Shown in pieces: positions 52,107-60,200 of a DNA stretch of 64,000 nt. The notes beneath the pieces are model-generated. The model worked only from the letters and a program-made list of their open reading frames with translations. It made no database searches and was not told where the DNA came from. Positions within the stretch are counted from its first letter, which is position 1. Each line of letters begins with the position of its first letter. Made by a program: the position numbers and the translations under genes. The stretch comes from RHKX01 sp963823275 (GTDB lineage Bacteria > Actinomycetota > Thermoleophilia > Solirubrobacterales > 70-9): the NCBI GenBank assembly GCA_963823275.1, contig CAWGKW010000002.1, positions 1 to 64,000 of the forward strand, read 5' to 3'.

Positions 52107-52133
52107 AGGATCATCGCCAGGGTACTCGTCGGG

Positions 52134-52247
52134 CTAGGCCCGGTCGCGGGATCCGCTGATCAGGTAGCTGACATACCAGGCCAGATGCCTCGCCGCGTTG
52201 ATGCCAATCATCGTCGGGGTCAAGGCGGGGGCCAGTAGCCGCTTCAT
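52134..52247 (-). CDS. possible 37-residue small protein
   Basis: ATG 52247 gives MKRLLAPALTPTMIGINAAR, HLAWYVSYLISGSRDRA and a TAG at 52134. A basic start, a moderately hydrophobic middle and a basic end suit a tiny membrane-associated protein. It lies just upstream of the epimerase on the same strand, 27 bp away. Ribosome-site evidence is weak, so the call is tentative. Confidence 0.35.
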   Translation of the reverse strand: MKRLLAPALTPTMIGINAARHLAWYVSYLISGSRDRA

Positions 52248-52317
52248 TAGGGGAAGTTTACCGTCAGGCAGGCCCCTGAACGCGGTTGCAGGCTTTCGCC
52301 CCGCCTAGACTGAGCGC

Positions 52318-53562
52318 ATGAAGATCGGAATCGTCGGGCTTGGATACGTCGGGCTGCCGCTCGCGGTCGCCTTCGGGCAGGCGGGCCACGAGGTCGTCGG
52401 CTACGACACCCAACATGCCCGGGTTGAGCGGCTCTCCAGGGGCGAGAGCGACATCGAGGACGTTCCCTCCGAGGATCTGGCGGCGCTCGGTGAGCGGTTC
52501 GCGGCGTCGACGGACCCCGCCGCCCTCGGGCCCTGCGACGCGATCCTGATCTGCGTTCCCACGCCGCTGGTCGCCGAACGGGAACCCGACCTCACCTACA
52601 TCCGCGATTCGGCCGCCGCGATCGCCGGCGTCCTCCGCGAGGGCCAGCTCGTCGTGCTCGAATCGACCACCTATCCGGGCACGACGCGTGAGGAGGTGCT
52701 CCCACCGCTCGAGGGCAGCGGCCTCGAGGTCGGGAAGGGCTTCTTCCTCGCGTACTCGCCGGAGCGGATCGACCCGGGCCGCAGCGGTCACACGATCGCC
52801 GGGACCCCGAAGGTCGTCGGCGGGATCACCCCCGCCTGCCTCGAGCGTGCCGTCGCCGTCTACGAGGAGGTCTGCGAGGAGGTCGTCACGGTCTCCTCGC
52901 CCGAGGCGGCGGAGCTCTCGAAGTTGCTCGAGAACACCTTCCGCTCGGTCAACATCGCCCTGGTCAACGAGCTCGCGCAGCTCACCGACCGCCTCGGCAT
53001 CGACATCTGGGAGGTCGTAGACGCCGCCTCCAGCAAGCCCTTCGGGTTCATGCGCTTCGAGCCCGGCCCCGGCATGGGTGGACACTGTCTGCCGGTCGAC
53101 CCCTTCTACCTGTCGTTCAAGGCCCGTCAGCACAACTTCGCCACCGAGTTCGTCGAGCTCGCAGGCAAGATCAACCAGTCCCATCCGCTGTTCTGCGTCG
53201 GCAAGATCCAGCGGGCACTCAACGACCGCGAGAAGTCGGTCAATGGCTCACGGGTGCTGATCGTCGGCGTCGCCTACAAGTCCGGCGTCGCCGACCTGCG
53301 CGAGGCGCCGGCGCTCAAGATCATCGCTGAGCTCCGCGAGCTCGGGGCCGAGGTCAGCTATCACGACCCGCACGTCCCCGCCCTGCCCGAGCTGGGGATG
53401 GAGTCCATCGACCTCGCCGCGGCCGCCGACGCCGACGCGGTCGCGATCGTCACCGCCCACGAGGAAATCGACTACGCCCAGCTCGTCTCCGAGGCGTCGC
53501 TGGTCGTCGACTTCCGCGGCGTCACGAGGGATCTGGGCGCCGATAACGTCGTCCTGCTCTGA
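52318..53562 (+). CDS. nucleotide-sugar dehydrogenase (UDP-glucose/UDP-HexNAc 6-dehydrogenase family)
   Basis: 414 residues. MKIGIVGLGYVGLPLAVAFG is the NAD motif. LICVPTPLVAEREPDLTYI, VVLESTTYPGTTREEVLPPL, YSPERIDPG follow. AELSKLLENTFRSVNIALVN and GPGMGGHCLPVDPFYLSFKA with the catalytic Cys mark the active site, and VLIVGVAYKSGVADLREAPA the C-terminal domain. The TYPG and SPERIDPG style agrees with the UDP-N-acetyl-hexosamine branch (WbpA/TuaD-like). Oxidises a UDP-sugar to the uronic acid for surface polysaccharide. Divergent from the small protein and epimerase. Confidence 0.9.
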   Translation: MKIGIVGLGYVGLPLAVAFGQAGHEVVGYDTQHARVERLSRGESDIEDVPSEDLAALGERFAASTDPAALGPCDAILICVPTPLVAEREPDLTYIRDSAAAIAGVLREGQLVVLESTTYPGTTREEVLPPLEGSGLEVGKGFFLAYSPERIDPGRSGHTIAGTPKVVGGITPACLERAVAVYEEVCEEVVTVSSPEAAELSKLLENTFRSVNIALVNELAQLTDRLGIDIWEVVDAASSKPFGFMRFEPGPGMGGHCLPVDPFYLSFKARQHNFATEFVELAGKINQSHPLFCVGKIQRALNDREKSVNGSRVLIVGVAYKSGVADLREAPALKIIAELRELGAEVSYHDPHVPALPELGMESIDLAAAADADAVAIVTAHEEIDYAQLVSEASLVVDFRGVTRDLGADNVVLL

Positions 53563-53564
53563 AG

Positions 53565-54251
53565 GTGTTGTCCCGCCGCAACTCCGAGCTCCGAGCCCTC
53601 GAGGATCGGCTGACCCGAGTTCTGGGAGCGACGGCGGTCGCCGCTTCGGGGGCGGTGCTGGTGGGGGAGGGGATCCGACGCTACCGTCGCCGTCTGGCCG
53701 AGCGGCACCCCGAGGAGGGGACCGCTCCCCGTCCCGAATCCACGGTCGAGGCGCTCCAGGTCGCCGGCCAGGCCTCCCAGGACACGCTCGCGGTCGCGGT
53801 CGCCGGCTACAACGCCGCATCCCGGAGCGAGACCGCCATGTTCAACCTCTTCTCCGGCTTCGTCGGGGCCTCGCTCTTCGTTCGCGTCTCGACGCTCGGA
53901 ATCCGCGAGGGCTGGTGGCCGTTCGGCAACGTCAGCGTCGGCGGGCGTCACATCCACCACTACGTCCCCGGCATCCTGCTCGCCTTCGGGAGCGGAGCCG
54001 TCGGCCTCGTAACCGAGAGCCGGAGCCTCGAGACCACGCTGGCGGTCCCGTTCGGGGCCGGCGTCGGGCTCACCTTCGACGAGGCCGCGCTGCTGCTGGA
54101 CTTCAAGGACGTCTACTGGAGCCGTGAGGGCGTCCTCAGCGTCCAGCTCTCCCTCGCGGTCGCATCTTTTCTCGCGGCCACGATCCTCGGGATGCGGATG
54201 CTCCAGCGGGGCGAGGTCACGGTGTCGGAGCGCGGGTTGATGCCGGCCTGA
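53565..54251 (+). CDS. integral membrane protein of unknown function
   Basis: 228 residues from GTG 53565, 2 bp after the dehydrogenase stop. A basic N-terminal part precedes four hydrophobic segments (ATAVAASGAVLVGEGI; FNLFSGFVGASLFVRVSTL; HHYVPGILLAFGSGAVGLV; LSLAVASFLAATILGMRML). GRHIHHYVPG and GLTFDEAALLLDFKDVYWSR are striking, with His and acidic residues facing a likely membrane site. I recall similar proteins annotated only as membrane proteins. Co-transcription with the dehydrogenase is likely from the spacing. Confidence 0.6.
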   Translation: MLSRRNSELRALEDRLTRVLGATAVAASGAVLVGEGIRRYRRRLAERHPEEGTAPRPESTVEALQVAGQASQDTLAVAVAGYNAASRSETAMFNLFSGFVGASLFVRVSTLGIREGWWPFGNVSVGGRHIHHYVPGILLAFGSGAVGLVTESRSLETTLAVPFGAGVGLTFDEAALLLDFKDVYWSREGVLSVQLSLAVASFLAATILGMRMLQRGEVTVSERGLMPA

Positions 54252-54280
54252 TCAGTGCCGGCACGGTCGCGATTCACGCC

Positions 54281-54325
54281 AGTGGGGCGGGTTGGGTCCG
54301 CATAGCGACCTCAATCCGCTCCACT
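54281..54325. terminator. bidirectional terminator hairpin
   Basis: AGTGGGGCGGGTTG pairs along all 14 positions with CAATCCGCTCCACT, two of them G-U, around a 17-nt loop. It lies between the converging membrane-protein and reductase genes. Confidence 0.6.
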
Positions 54326-54340
54326 GATCACCGATAGGGA

Positions 54341-55081
54341 TCAGATCAAGCGGTAGCGGGCGTAGAGCTCGCCCTCGCCGTTCGTCAGCAGCCAGACCAG
54401 CTCCAGGTCGCGCTCCCCGGCCGCCAGGCCGTTGAAGATCTCGGGGCCGTCGCCACCGGCGAGCTTGGCGGCGCGGGTCACGAACATCTCGTCGACGAGT
54501 CCGGCGCCGACGAGCTCGGCATGAAGGGTTGGGCCGCCCTCGCAGAGCAGGGAGCGGATCCCGCGTTCGGTGCGGAGGTGGCGCATCGCCTCGACGACGT
54601 CCACGCCGTCGGGGTGGCGGATGATCTCGACCTCGGTCTCAGTCTCGGGGGGCGTGTCCCGGGAAGCCGTGAACACCAGAACCTGACCGCCGCCCTCGGT
54701 GAACAGCGGCGCGTCCCAGGGCAGGTTGAGCCGGCCGGAGACGACGACGACGATCGGGTCCGCCGCCAGGCCGTTGGTCTCGCGCAGCGCCCGCTTGGCA
54801 GGGTCGGAGACGACCCGGCCGTAGCCCTCCGCCCGCACCGTTCCGCCACCGACCATGACCGCGTCGGCGCGGGTGCGCAGGCCGACCAGCATCGCCGTAT
54901 CGGTATCGGAGCCGATCGAGCCGGAGCGGCCGTCGATGGCCGCCCTGCCGTCGATGGTGAGGGCGAAGTTGGTGTAGAGGTAGGGCCGGTCGGCAGGGGC
55001 CCGCTCGAAGGGGCTGAACTCGGCCACCTGATCGAGGACGGTCGTCTCGGCCTGATCGGGAAGCAGCCTGCGGAGCGTCAT
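54341..55081 (-). CDS. RibD-C-terminal-type pyrimidine reductase family protein
   Basis: 246 residues. RPYLYTNFALTIDGRAAIDG, TAMLVGLRTRADAVMVGGGT and VRAEGYGRVV form the NADPH-binding reductase fold of RibD/DHFR type. IRSLLCEGGPTLHAELVGAG and LVDEMFVTRAAKLAG complete it. Stand-alone RibD_C proteins in actinobacteria are often of unknown substrate, and riboflavin synthesis is not implied because no other rib gene adjoins. It follows the HAD gene by 30 bp on the same strand. Confidence 0.82.
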   Translation of the reverse strand: MTLRRLLPDQAETTVLDQVAEFSPFERAPADRPYLYTNFALTIDGRAAIDGRSGSIGSDTDTAMLVGLRTRADAVMVGGGTVRAEGYGRVVSDPAKRALRETNGLAADPIVVVVSGRLNLPWDAPLFTEGGGQVLVFTASRDTPPETETEVEIIRHPDGVDVVEAMRHLRTERGIRSLLCEGGPTLHAELVGAGLVDEMFVTRAAKLAGGDGPEIFNGLAAGERDLELVWLLTNGEGELYARYRLI

Positions 55082-55111
55082 TGGCGCGACCCCCTCGGGA
55101 GGGGGGGATCC

Positions 55112-55795
55112 TCAGCAGCCCAGCTTCTTGGCGGCGTCGCGGAGGTTCTTGACCTCCACCGTCGGCTTCTTCTGGCCGCTCTCGAGCTTCTCGCCGCGCC
55201 GGTTGATCCAGATCACCGGGACGCGCATCTTGATCAGCGGCTCGACGTCGGTGTAGAGGCCGCTGGTGATGTGGACCCAGCCCTTCTTCTTGCCGATCCG
55301 TCGCGCGCACTCCTTGAAGTGGGCGGGCTCGGGCTTGTAGCTGCGGACCTGCTGGGCGGTGACTACGAGGTCGAGCTCGGTGCGCAGGTGGCGGCGCGAG
55401 ATGCCCAGCAGCTTGTCGTCGATGTTGGAGACGATGCCGATGTGGTATTTCTGGCGCAGCCTGTCCATCGCCGCGTTTGACTCGCGGAACGGCTGCCAGG
55501 CGCCGATCGAGTCGGGCAGGAACTGCGCCCGTGAGGGCTCGAGGCTCCAGCCGACCTCGCCGGCGGCCTTGACGGCGGCACGGCGGAGGACCTCGGCGTA
55601 GAGCTCGTAGGAGCCGCCCATGACCTCGTACTGCACCTCGTAGAAGCGCATCAGCAGGCTCTTGACGTCGAGGGTCAGGCCATCCTCGGCCGCCTCGCGC
55701 TTGAAGACGTCGCTGATGCCCTTGTCCCAATCGATCAGCGTGCCGTAGCAATCCACGGTCACCCATTCGATCTCACTGCGCTTCGGTAGGGGCAT
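55112..55795 (-). CDS. HAD-superfamily hydrolase, haloacid dehalogenase type II-like
   Basis: 227 residues from ATG 55795. VTVDCYGTLIDWDKGISDVF contains motif 1 but as DxYGT, with the nucleophile Asp present. IGIVSNIDDKLLGISRRHLR is motif 2 (SN), VRSYKPEPAHFKECARRIG motif 3 (KP), and HITSGLYTDVEPLIKMRVPV, IWINRRGE motif 4. Motif 4 has SGLYTD where HVGDS is common in dehalogenases, so halide release is unproven. Likely co-transcribed with the reductase downstream. Confidence 0.8.
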   Translation of the reverse strand: MPLPKRSEIEWVTVDCYGTLIDWDKGISDVFKREAAEDGLTLDVKSLLMRFYEVQYEVMGGSYELYAEVLRRAAVKAAGEVGWSLEPSRAQFLPDSIGAWQPFRESNAAMDRLRQKYHIGIVSNIDDKLLGISRRHLRTELDLVVTAQQVRSYKPEPAHFKECARRIGKKKGWVHITSGLYTDVEPLIKMRVPVIWINRRGEKLESGQKKPTVEVKNLRDAAKKLGC

Positions 55796-55910
55796 AACGG
55801 CGCGGGATTATGGCAGCCGACGCCGTTCGACCCCCTCCGGCCCTCCGCATTCCTCTCAGCGCGGTGGTGGGGTAGGGTTCCCGCCCGCCGCTCAAGCGGC
55901 ACCCACACCC

Positions 55911-57077
55911 ATGGACCTCCTCGAATATCAGGGAAAGCAGCTCTTCGCCCAGGCCGGCGTCGCCGTGCCCGAGGGTGAGCCCGCCGCCGACGTCGATTCG
56001 GCGGTCGCCGCCGCCGATCGGATCGGCTACCCGTGCGTGGTCAAGGCCCAGGTCCTGATCGGGGGCCGCGGCAAGGCGGGCGGCATCAAGGTCGCCAAGG
56101 ACGCCAACGAGGCCCGCGCCCACGCCGACGCGATCCTCGGCATGGACATCGTCGGCCCGCACGGCGAGGGTCCCTTCACGGTGCACCAGGTCTGGGTCGA
56201 GGGGGCCTCTGAGATCGACGCCGAGTACTACGCCTCGATCATCCTCGACCGCTCCGCCAAGAAGCCGCTCGTGATCCTCTCGCGGATGGGCGGGATGAAC
56301 GTGGAGGAGATCGCCGAGAACGATCCGGACGCGCTCGTTCGCATTCACGTCGATCCGCTCGTCGGCCTCACCCACGAGGCGGCAGCTTCGCTCGCCGTCG
56401 ACGCCGGCATCGACGAGGACGTCGTCGAGGGGGTGGCCGCGAATCTGGTCAAGCTCTACGCGGCCTTCAACGACTTCGACGCCACGCTGATCGAGGTCAA
56501 CCCCCTGATCGTCACCTCCGCCCGCGAGGTCGTCGCGCTCGACGCAAAGGTCACGATCGATGGATCGGCGCTGTTCCGTCATACCGAGCTGGCTGAGGTG
56601 GAGGACCCGCCAACCGACCCGCAGGAGCGGATGGCCAAGGAGAGGGGCCTGACCTACGTCAAGCTCGACGGCAACGTCGGCATCCTCGGCAACGGCGCCG
56701 GGCTCTGCATGTCGACCCTTGACGTCGTCGCCAACGCCGGCGGGGCGCCCGCCAACTTCCTCGATGCCGGCGGGGGCTCGAAGGCGGATGCGATCGTCGA
56801 CGCCCTCGAGGTCATCACCTCCGACGAGAAGGTCGACGCGGTGCTCTTCAACATCTTCGGCGGGATCACCCGCTGCGACGAGGTCGCCAGGGGCATCATC
56901 GAGGCCTACTCGCGGGTCGACATGGACGTGCCGCTGGTGGTCCGCCTCGACGGGACCAACTCCGAGGAGGGCCTGCGACTGCTCGCCGAGGCGAACCTCG
57001 ACGGCCTCCACAAGGCCGAGACGATGCTGGGCGCCGCCGAGCAGGTAGTGGCGCTGGCGAAGGGTGCTGGCTCGTGA
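55911..57077 (+). CDS. sucC: succinyl-CoA synthetase beta subunit (ADP-forming)
   Basis: 388 residues. MDLLEYQGKQLFAQAGVAVP, KAQVLIGGRGKAGGIKVAKD, EINP-like IEVNPLIVT and LDGNVGILGNGAGLCMSTLD, VNIFGGITRCDE-like NIFGGITRCDEVARGI. These are the ATP-grasp and CoA-ligase signatures. TCA-cycle enzyme with SucD, forming ATP from succinyl-CoA. sucD follows with a GTGA overlap. Confidence 0.95.
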   Translation: MDLLEYQGKQLFAQAGVAVPEGEPAADVDSAVAAADRIGYPCVVKAQVLIGGRGKAGGIKVAKDANEARAHADAILGMDIVGPHGEGPFTVHQVWVEGASEIDAEYYASIILDRSAKKPLVILSRMGGMNVEEIAENDPDALVRIHVDPLVGLTHEAAASLAVDAGIDEDVVEGVAANLVKLYAAFNDFDATLIEVNPLIVTSAREVVALDAKVTIDGSALFRHTELAEVEDPPTDPQERMAKERGLTYVKLDGNVGILGNGAGLCMSTLDVVANAGGAPANFLDAGGGSKADAIVDALEVITSDEKVDAVLFNIFGGITRCDEVARGIIEAYSRVDMDVPLVVRLDGTNSEEGLRLLAEANLDGLHKAETMLGAAEQVVALAKGAGS

Positions 57078-57952
57078 GCATCATCGTCGGCAACGACACC
57101 AAGCTCGTCGTCAGCGGCCTGACCGGACGCGAGGGCAGCTTCCACGGGCTCCGCAACCGTGACTACGGCACTGATCTCGTGGCCGGCGTGACCCCGAAGA
57201 AGGGCGGCCAGGAGGTCGAGGGCGTGCCGATCTTCGACACGGTCAAGGAGGCCGTCGAGGAGGCCGGCGCCAACACGTCGATGGTCTTCGTCCCCGCCCG
57301 CTTCGCCGCCGCCTCGATCAACGAGGCGATCGACGCCGGGATCGAGACGGTGATCGCGATCACCGAGGGCATCCCGGTCCACGACATGCTGCCGACCTAC
57401 TGGAAGGCCAGGGAGGCGGGCGTCCGGCTGATCGGCCCCAACTGCCCCGGCGCGCTGTCCCCCGGCAAGGCCAACGTCGGGATCATTCCCGCCCAGTTCT
57501 TCTCCCAGGGCTCGATCGGCGTCGTCTCCAAGTCGGGCACGCTGACCTACCAGATCGGCAACGAGCTCAAGCAGGCCGGGCTCGGCAACTCCTCGATCGT
57601 CGGCATCGGCGGCGACCCGATCGTCGGCTCCGACTTCATCGACATCCTCGAGCTCTACGAGGGCGACCCCGAGACCGAGCTGATCGTGCTGGTCGGCGAG
57701 ATCGGCGGCGACGCCGAGGAACGCGCCGCCGACTACATCGCCGAGCATGTGACCAAGCCCGTCGTCGCCTACATCGCCGGCTTCACGGCCCCTCCGGGCA
57801 AGCAGATGGGCCATGCCGGGGCGATCATCTCGGGTTCCTCGGGCACCGCCGAGGCCAAGAAGAAGGCGTTCGAGGCCAAGGGCGTCCAGGTCGGGCGCAG
57901 CCCCAGCGAGGCCGCCTCAATCGCCGCCGAGATAGTCGCGGCCGGCGGCTGA
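57074..57952 (+). CDS. sucD: succinyl-CoA synthetase alpha subunit
   Basis: 292 residues from GTG 57074. SIIVGNDTKLVVSGLTGREG, GTDLVAGVTPKKGGQEVEGV, ITEGIPVHDML, RLIGPNCPGALSPGKANVGI, SKSGTLTYQIG, GIGGDPIVGSDF. PPGKQMGHAGAIISGSSGTA holds the phosphorylated His in GHAGA. Family length. Partner of SucC. Confidence 0.95.
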   Translation: MSIIVGNDTKLVVSGLTGREGSFHGLRNRDYGTDLVAGVTPKKGGQEVEGVPIFDTVKEAVEEAGANTSMVFVPARFAAASINEAIDAGIETVIAITEGIPVHDMLPTYWKAREAGVRLIGPNCPGALSPGKANVGIIPAQFFSQGSIGVVSKSGTLTYQIGNELKQAGLGNSSIVGIGGDPIVGSDFIDILELYEGDPETELIVLVGEIGGDAEERAADYIAEHVTKPVVAYIAGFTAPPGKQMGHAGAIISGSSGTAEAKKKAFEAKGVQVGRSPSEAASIAAEIVAAGG

Positions 57953-58389
57953 TCTCCGAACCAGCCGGAATCGAGATCCGAGAGGGGCTGGCGCCGGCCC
58001 TGATCGACGAGCTCGTGGCGTTCTACGAGCGCGAGTGGTGGACACGGGGGCGGACCCGCCCCGACGTCCAGGCGGCGCTCGCGGGCAGCGATCTCGTGCT
58101 GAGCGCGGTCGAGCGCGATGGCGGGGGGCTGATCGGCTTCGTCAGGGCGATCACCGACGGCGTCTACCGCGGCACGATCTTCGACCTGATCGTCGCCCCC
58201 GAGTGGCGGGGGCGCGGCCTCGGCGCCGAGCTGCTCGAACGAGCCCACGCCCACCCGGCCCTGGTGCGCTGCAGGCGGATCGAACTGATCTGCACCGAGG
58301 AGATGGTGCCCTTCTACGAGCGTTTCGGATACGAGCTCAGCCCGCCCGAGCGGCTGCGGATGCAGTGGCACCGCCCGGAGCCCGAATGA
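57949..58389 (+). CDS. GNAT-family N-acetyltransferase
   Basis: About 146 residues. Starting at CTG 57949 (CTGA overlap with sucD) gives ISEPAGIEIREGLAPALIDE, then FYEREWWTRGRTRPDVQAAL, VSxVERDGGGLIGFVRAITD-like, IFDLIVAPEWRGRGLGAELL (acetyl-CoA loop RGRGLG) and MVPFYERFGYELSPPE. GTG 58015 is the first conventional start but would drop the first strand and helix. The substrate is unknown. Likely co-transcribed with sucCD. Confidence 0.78.
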   Translation: MISEPAGIEIREGLAPALIDELVAFYEREWWTRGRTRPDVQAALAGSDLVLSAVERDGGGLIGFVRAITDGVYRGTIFDLIVAPEWRGRGLGAELLERAHAHPALVRCRRIELICTEEMVPFYERFGYELSPPERLRMQWHRPEPE

Positions 58390-58420
58390 GCCCGGCGCTC
58401 CCGCCTATACTCGGCCGCCC

Positions 58421-59518
58421 ATGACCTCCCCCCTCATCTCCTTCGCCCGTGGGGCTCCCTCCGCCGACCTGCTCCCGGTCGAGGCGGTGCGCGCCGCCGC
58501 CGAGACCGCGCTCGATGAGGACTCCACCCGCGCCCTCTCCTACGGCACCGGGTTCGGTCATCCGGGGCTCTGCGAGTGGATCGGCGAGCGCCATGACGGC
58601 ATCGACGCTTCCCGTGTGATGGTCACCAACGGATCGCTGGAGGCCGGGTGGATGCTGTTCAGCAACCTGCTCGCCCCCGGCGACGAGGTGGTCGTCGAGC
58701 AGCCGTCCTACGACCGCACCCTGCTGATGCTGGACAAGCTCGGGGTCGACCGGATCGGCGTCCCGCTCGAGGACGACGGCATCGACGTCGACGGGATCGA
58801 ACGCGCCATCGCCGACGGCCACAACCCGAAGCTCGTCCACATCATTCCCAACTTCCACAACCCCGCCGGCTGCACCCTCTCGGAGGCGAAGCGCCGTCGT
58901 CTGGTCGAGCTCTCGAAGGAGCACGGCTTCTGGATCTTCGAGGACGACCCCTACCGCGAGGTCCACTTCGGCGGCGAGCCGTTGCCGACGATGCTCGCCC
59001 TCGCCGAGGGCACCGAGGCCAAGGTCGTCCACGCCTCGTCGTTCTCCAAGACGGTCAGCCCGGGCGTCCGGGTCGGCTACCTGGTCGGTCCCGTCAGCGA
59101 GATCAAGGCGCTCGCCAAGGGAGCGGGGGAGACCTACATCTCCCCCAACATGCTCGCCGAGTCGATCGTCTTCGAGCTCTGCCGCTCGGGCGCGCTCGAC
59201 AGGAACATCGAGATCGTCAACGCCGCTCTGGCCGAGCGCCGCGACGCGGTCGTCGAACAGCTCGCCGCCCAGATCCCGGAGGCACGCTTCGTCGCTCCCG
59301 GGGGCGGCTACTTCCTCTGGCTGGACCTCGCCGAGGGAACCGACACCCGCGAGATGCTCGCCCCCGCCAAGGAGGAGGGCGTCGCCTTCGTCGCGGGCGC
59401 CGACTTCATGATCGAAGGTGGAGAGAACAGCCTCCGCCTCTCCTTCGCCAGCGTCCCCCCTCAGGACGTTCCCGAGGGAATCGCCCGCCTCGCGCGGGCT
59501 CTGGCCTCGATCAGGTAG
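58421..59518 (+). CDS. class I/II aminotransferase (2-aminoadipate/MocR-type)
   Basis: 365 residues. SFARGAPSADLLPVEAVRAA, LSYGTGFGHPGLCEWIGERH, VMVTNGSLEAGWMLFSNLL, VHIIPNFHNPAGCTLSEAKR, FWIFEDDPYREVHFGG, HASSFSKTVSPGVRVGYLVG (PLP Lys in SSFSK). It is the aminotransferase domain without the GntR part of MocR regulators. Amino donor and acceptor are unknown. It is followed by hairpins at 59531 and 59569. Confidence 0.88.
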   Translation: MTSPLISFARGAPSADLLPVEAVRAAAETALDEDSTRALSYGTGFGHPGLCEWIGERHDGIDASRVMVTNGSLEAGWMLFSNLLAPGDEVVVEQPSYDRTLLMLDKLGVDRIGVPLEDDGIDVDGIERAIADGHNPKLVHIIPNFHNPAGCTLSEAKRRRLVELSKEHGFWIFEDDPYREVHFGGEPLPTMLALAEGTEAKVVHASSFSKTVSPGVRVGYLVGPVSEIKALAKGAGETYISPNMLAESIVFELCRSGALDRNIEIVNAALAERRDAVVEQLAAQIPEARFVAPGGGYFLWLDLAEGTDTREMLAPAKEEGVAFVAGADFMIEGGENSLRLSFASVPPQDVPEGIARLARALASIR

Positions 59519-59530
59519 CGCCGCGGGTAT

Positions 59531-59557
59531 CGGTGGGCGTGGCCCACCGAGGGGATT
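59531..59557. repeat. dispersed hairpin element, copy 2
   Basis: CGGTGGGC-GTG-GCCCACCG followed by AGGGGATT. Copy 1 is at 28702-28727. Here it sits 12 bp after the aminotransferase stop and may serve as its terminator. Confidence 0.6.
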
Positions 59558-59568
59558 TCAAGCTCAAT

Positions 59569-59603
59569 GGCGGATTTTCACTGACATCCAGTGGAAATCC
59601 GCC
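59569..59603. repeat. 15-bp stem hairpin
   Basis: GGCGGATTTTCACTG-ACATC-CAGTGGAAATCCGCC pairs over all 15 positions, with a single U-G. It lies 12 bp behind the dispersed hairpin element. No U tract follows. The remaining 59604-59828 holds no gene that I can see. Confidence 0.75.
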
Positions 59604-59828
59604 AACCAAGTGCCCACCCAACGCGAAGCGGAGCATCGACCCACCAAACGACTGACGTCCTTGCCGAGCGATGACACCGCGCAGGCCGATGGACCGGACG
59701 CGCAGCGGAGGATCGTCGGAGTCACCTCATTCACCGAATTTTCTCTTCTCGTTGGCTTCTCGTTAGCACCTGCTGAGGGTGGTTTGGAATGGTCGACCCT
59801 CCAGCAAACGAGGTCGACGGAGGACGCC

Positions 59829-60050
59829 ATGCCAATCAGCTTCTACGAAGGGATCCCGGCGGATCAGCGTGCCGAGGTGACCCGCCGCAACATGGAACGC
59901 CGCTTCTACGCCCTCGCGGCGGCCGTTCGTGATCACGAGGCTGCCGCCCGCCGTTCGACCCCGGCCACCGGTCCCCGAGACGAGCGTCTCTACCGCCGCC
60001 TCCGTCAGATCTGCGGCGAGCCGCCGAGCGGCGAGCAGCGGGCCGCCTGA
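59829..60050 (+). CDS. small hypothetical protein
   Basis: 73 residues from ATG 59829, with GGAGGA (59818-59823) upstream. MPISFYEGIPADQRAEVTRR, NMERRFYALAAAVRDHEAAA, ERLYRRLRQICGEPPSGEQR. It is helical and highly basic, without a known domain. The open frame extends upstream to 59418 but that part overlaps the aminotransferase and is not coding in character. Confidence 0.5.
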   Translation: MPISFYEGIPADQRAEVTRRNMERRFYALAAAVRDHEAAARRSTPATGPRDERLYRRLRQICGEPPSGEQRAA

Positions 60051-60142
60051 CAAACAGCTTGGTGCCCTGGGCACCGAGGCCGCGCCGGCGTTACTCCTCA
60101 GCCGGCGCAAGCACATAAGGACAGTCCTGCCCCACAGGAAAT

Positions 60143-60173
60143 CCCGAGCCCGCACCGTTCCTGCGGGCTCGGG
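60143..60173. terminator. strong bidirectional terminator
   Basis: CCCGAGCCCGCA-CCGTTCC-TGCGGGCTCGGG, a perfect 12-bp stem with a 7-nt loop, followed by TCTGTTCGTT. It lies between the small + strand gene and the converging DtxR-family gene. Confidence 0.8.
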
Positions 60174-60200
60174 TCTGTTCGTTGGGAGCCCCTGGCGGAG

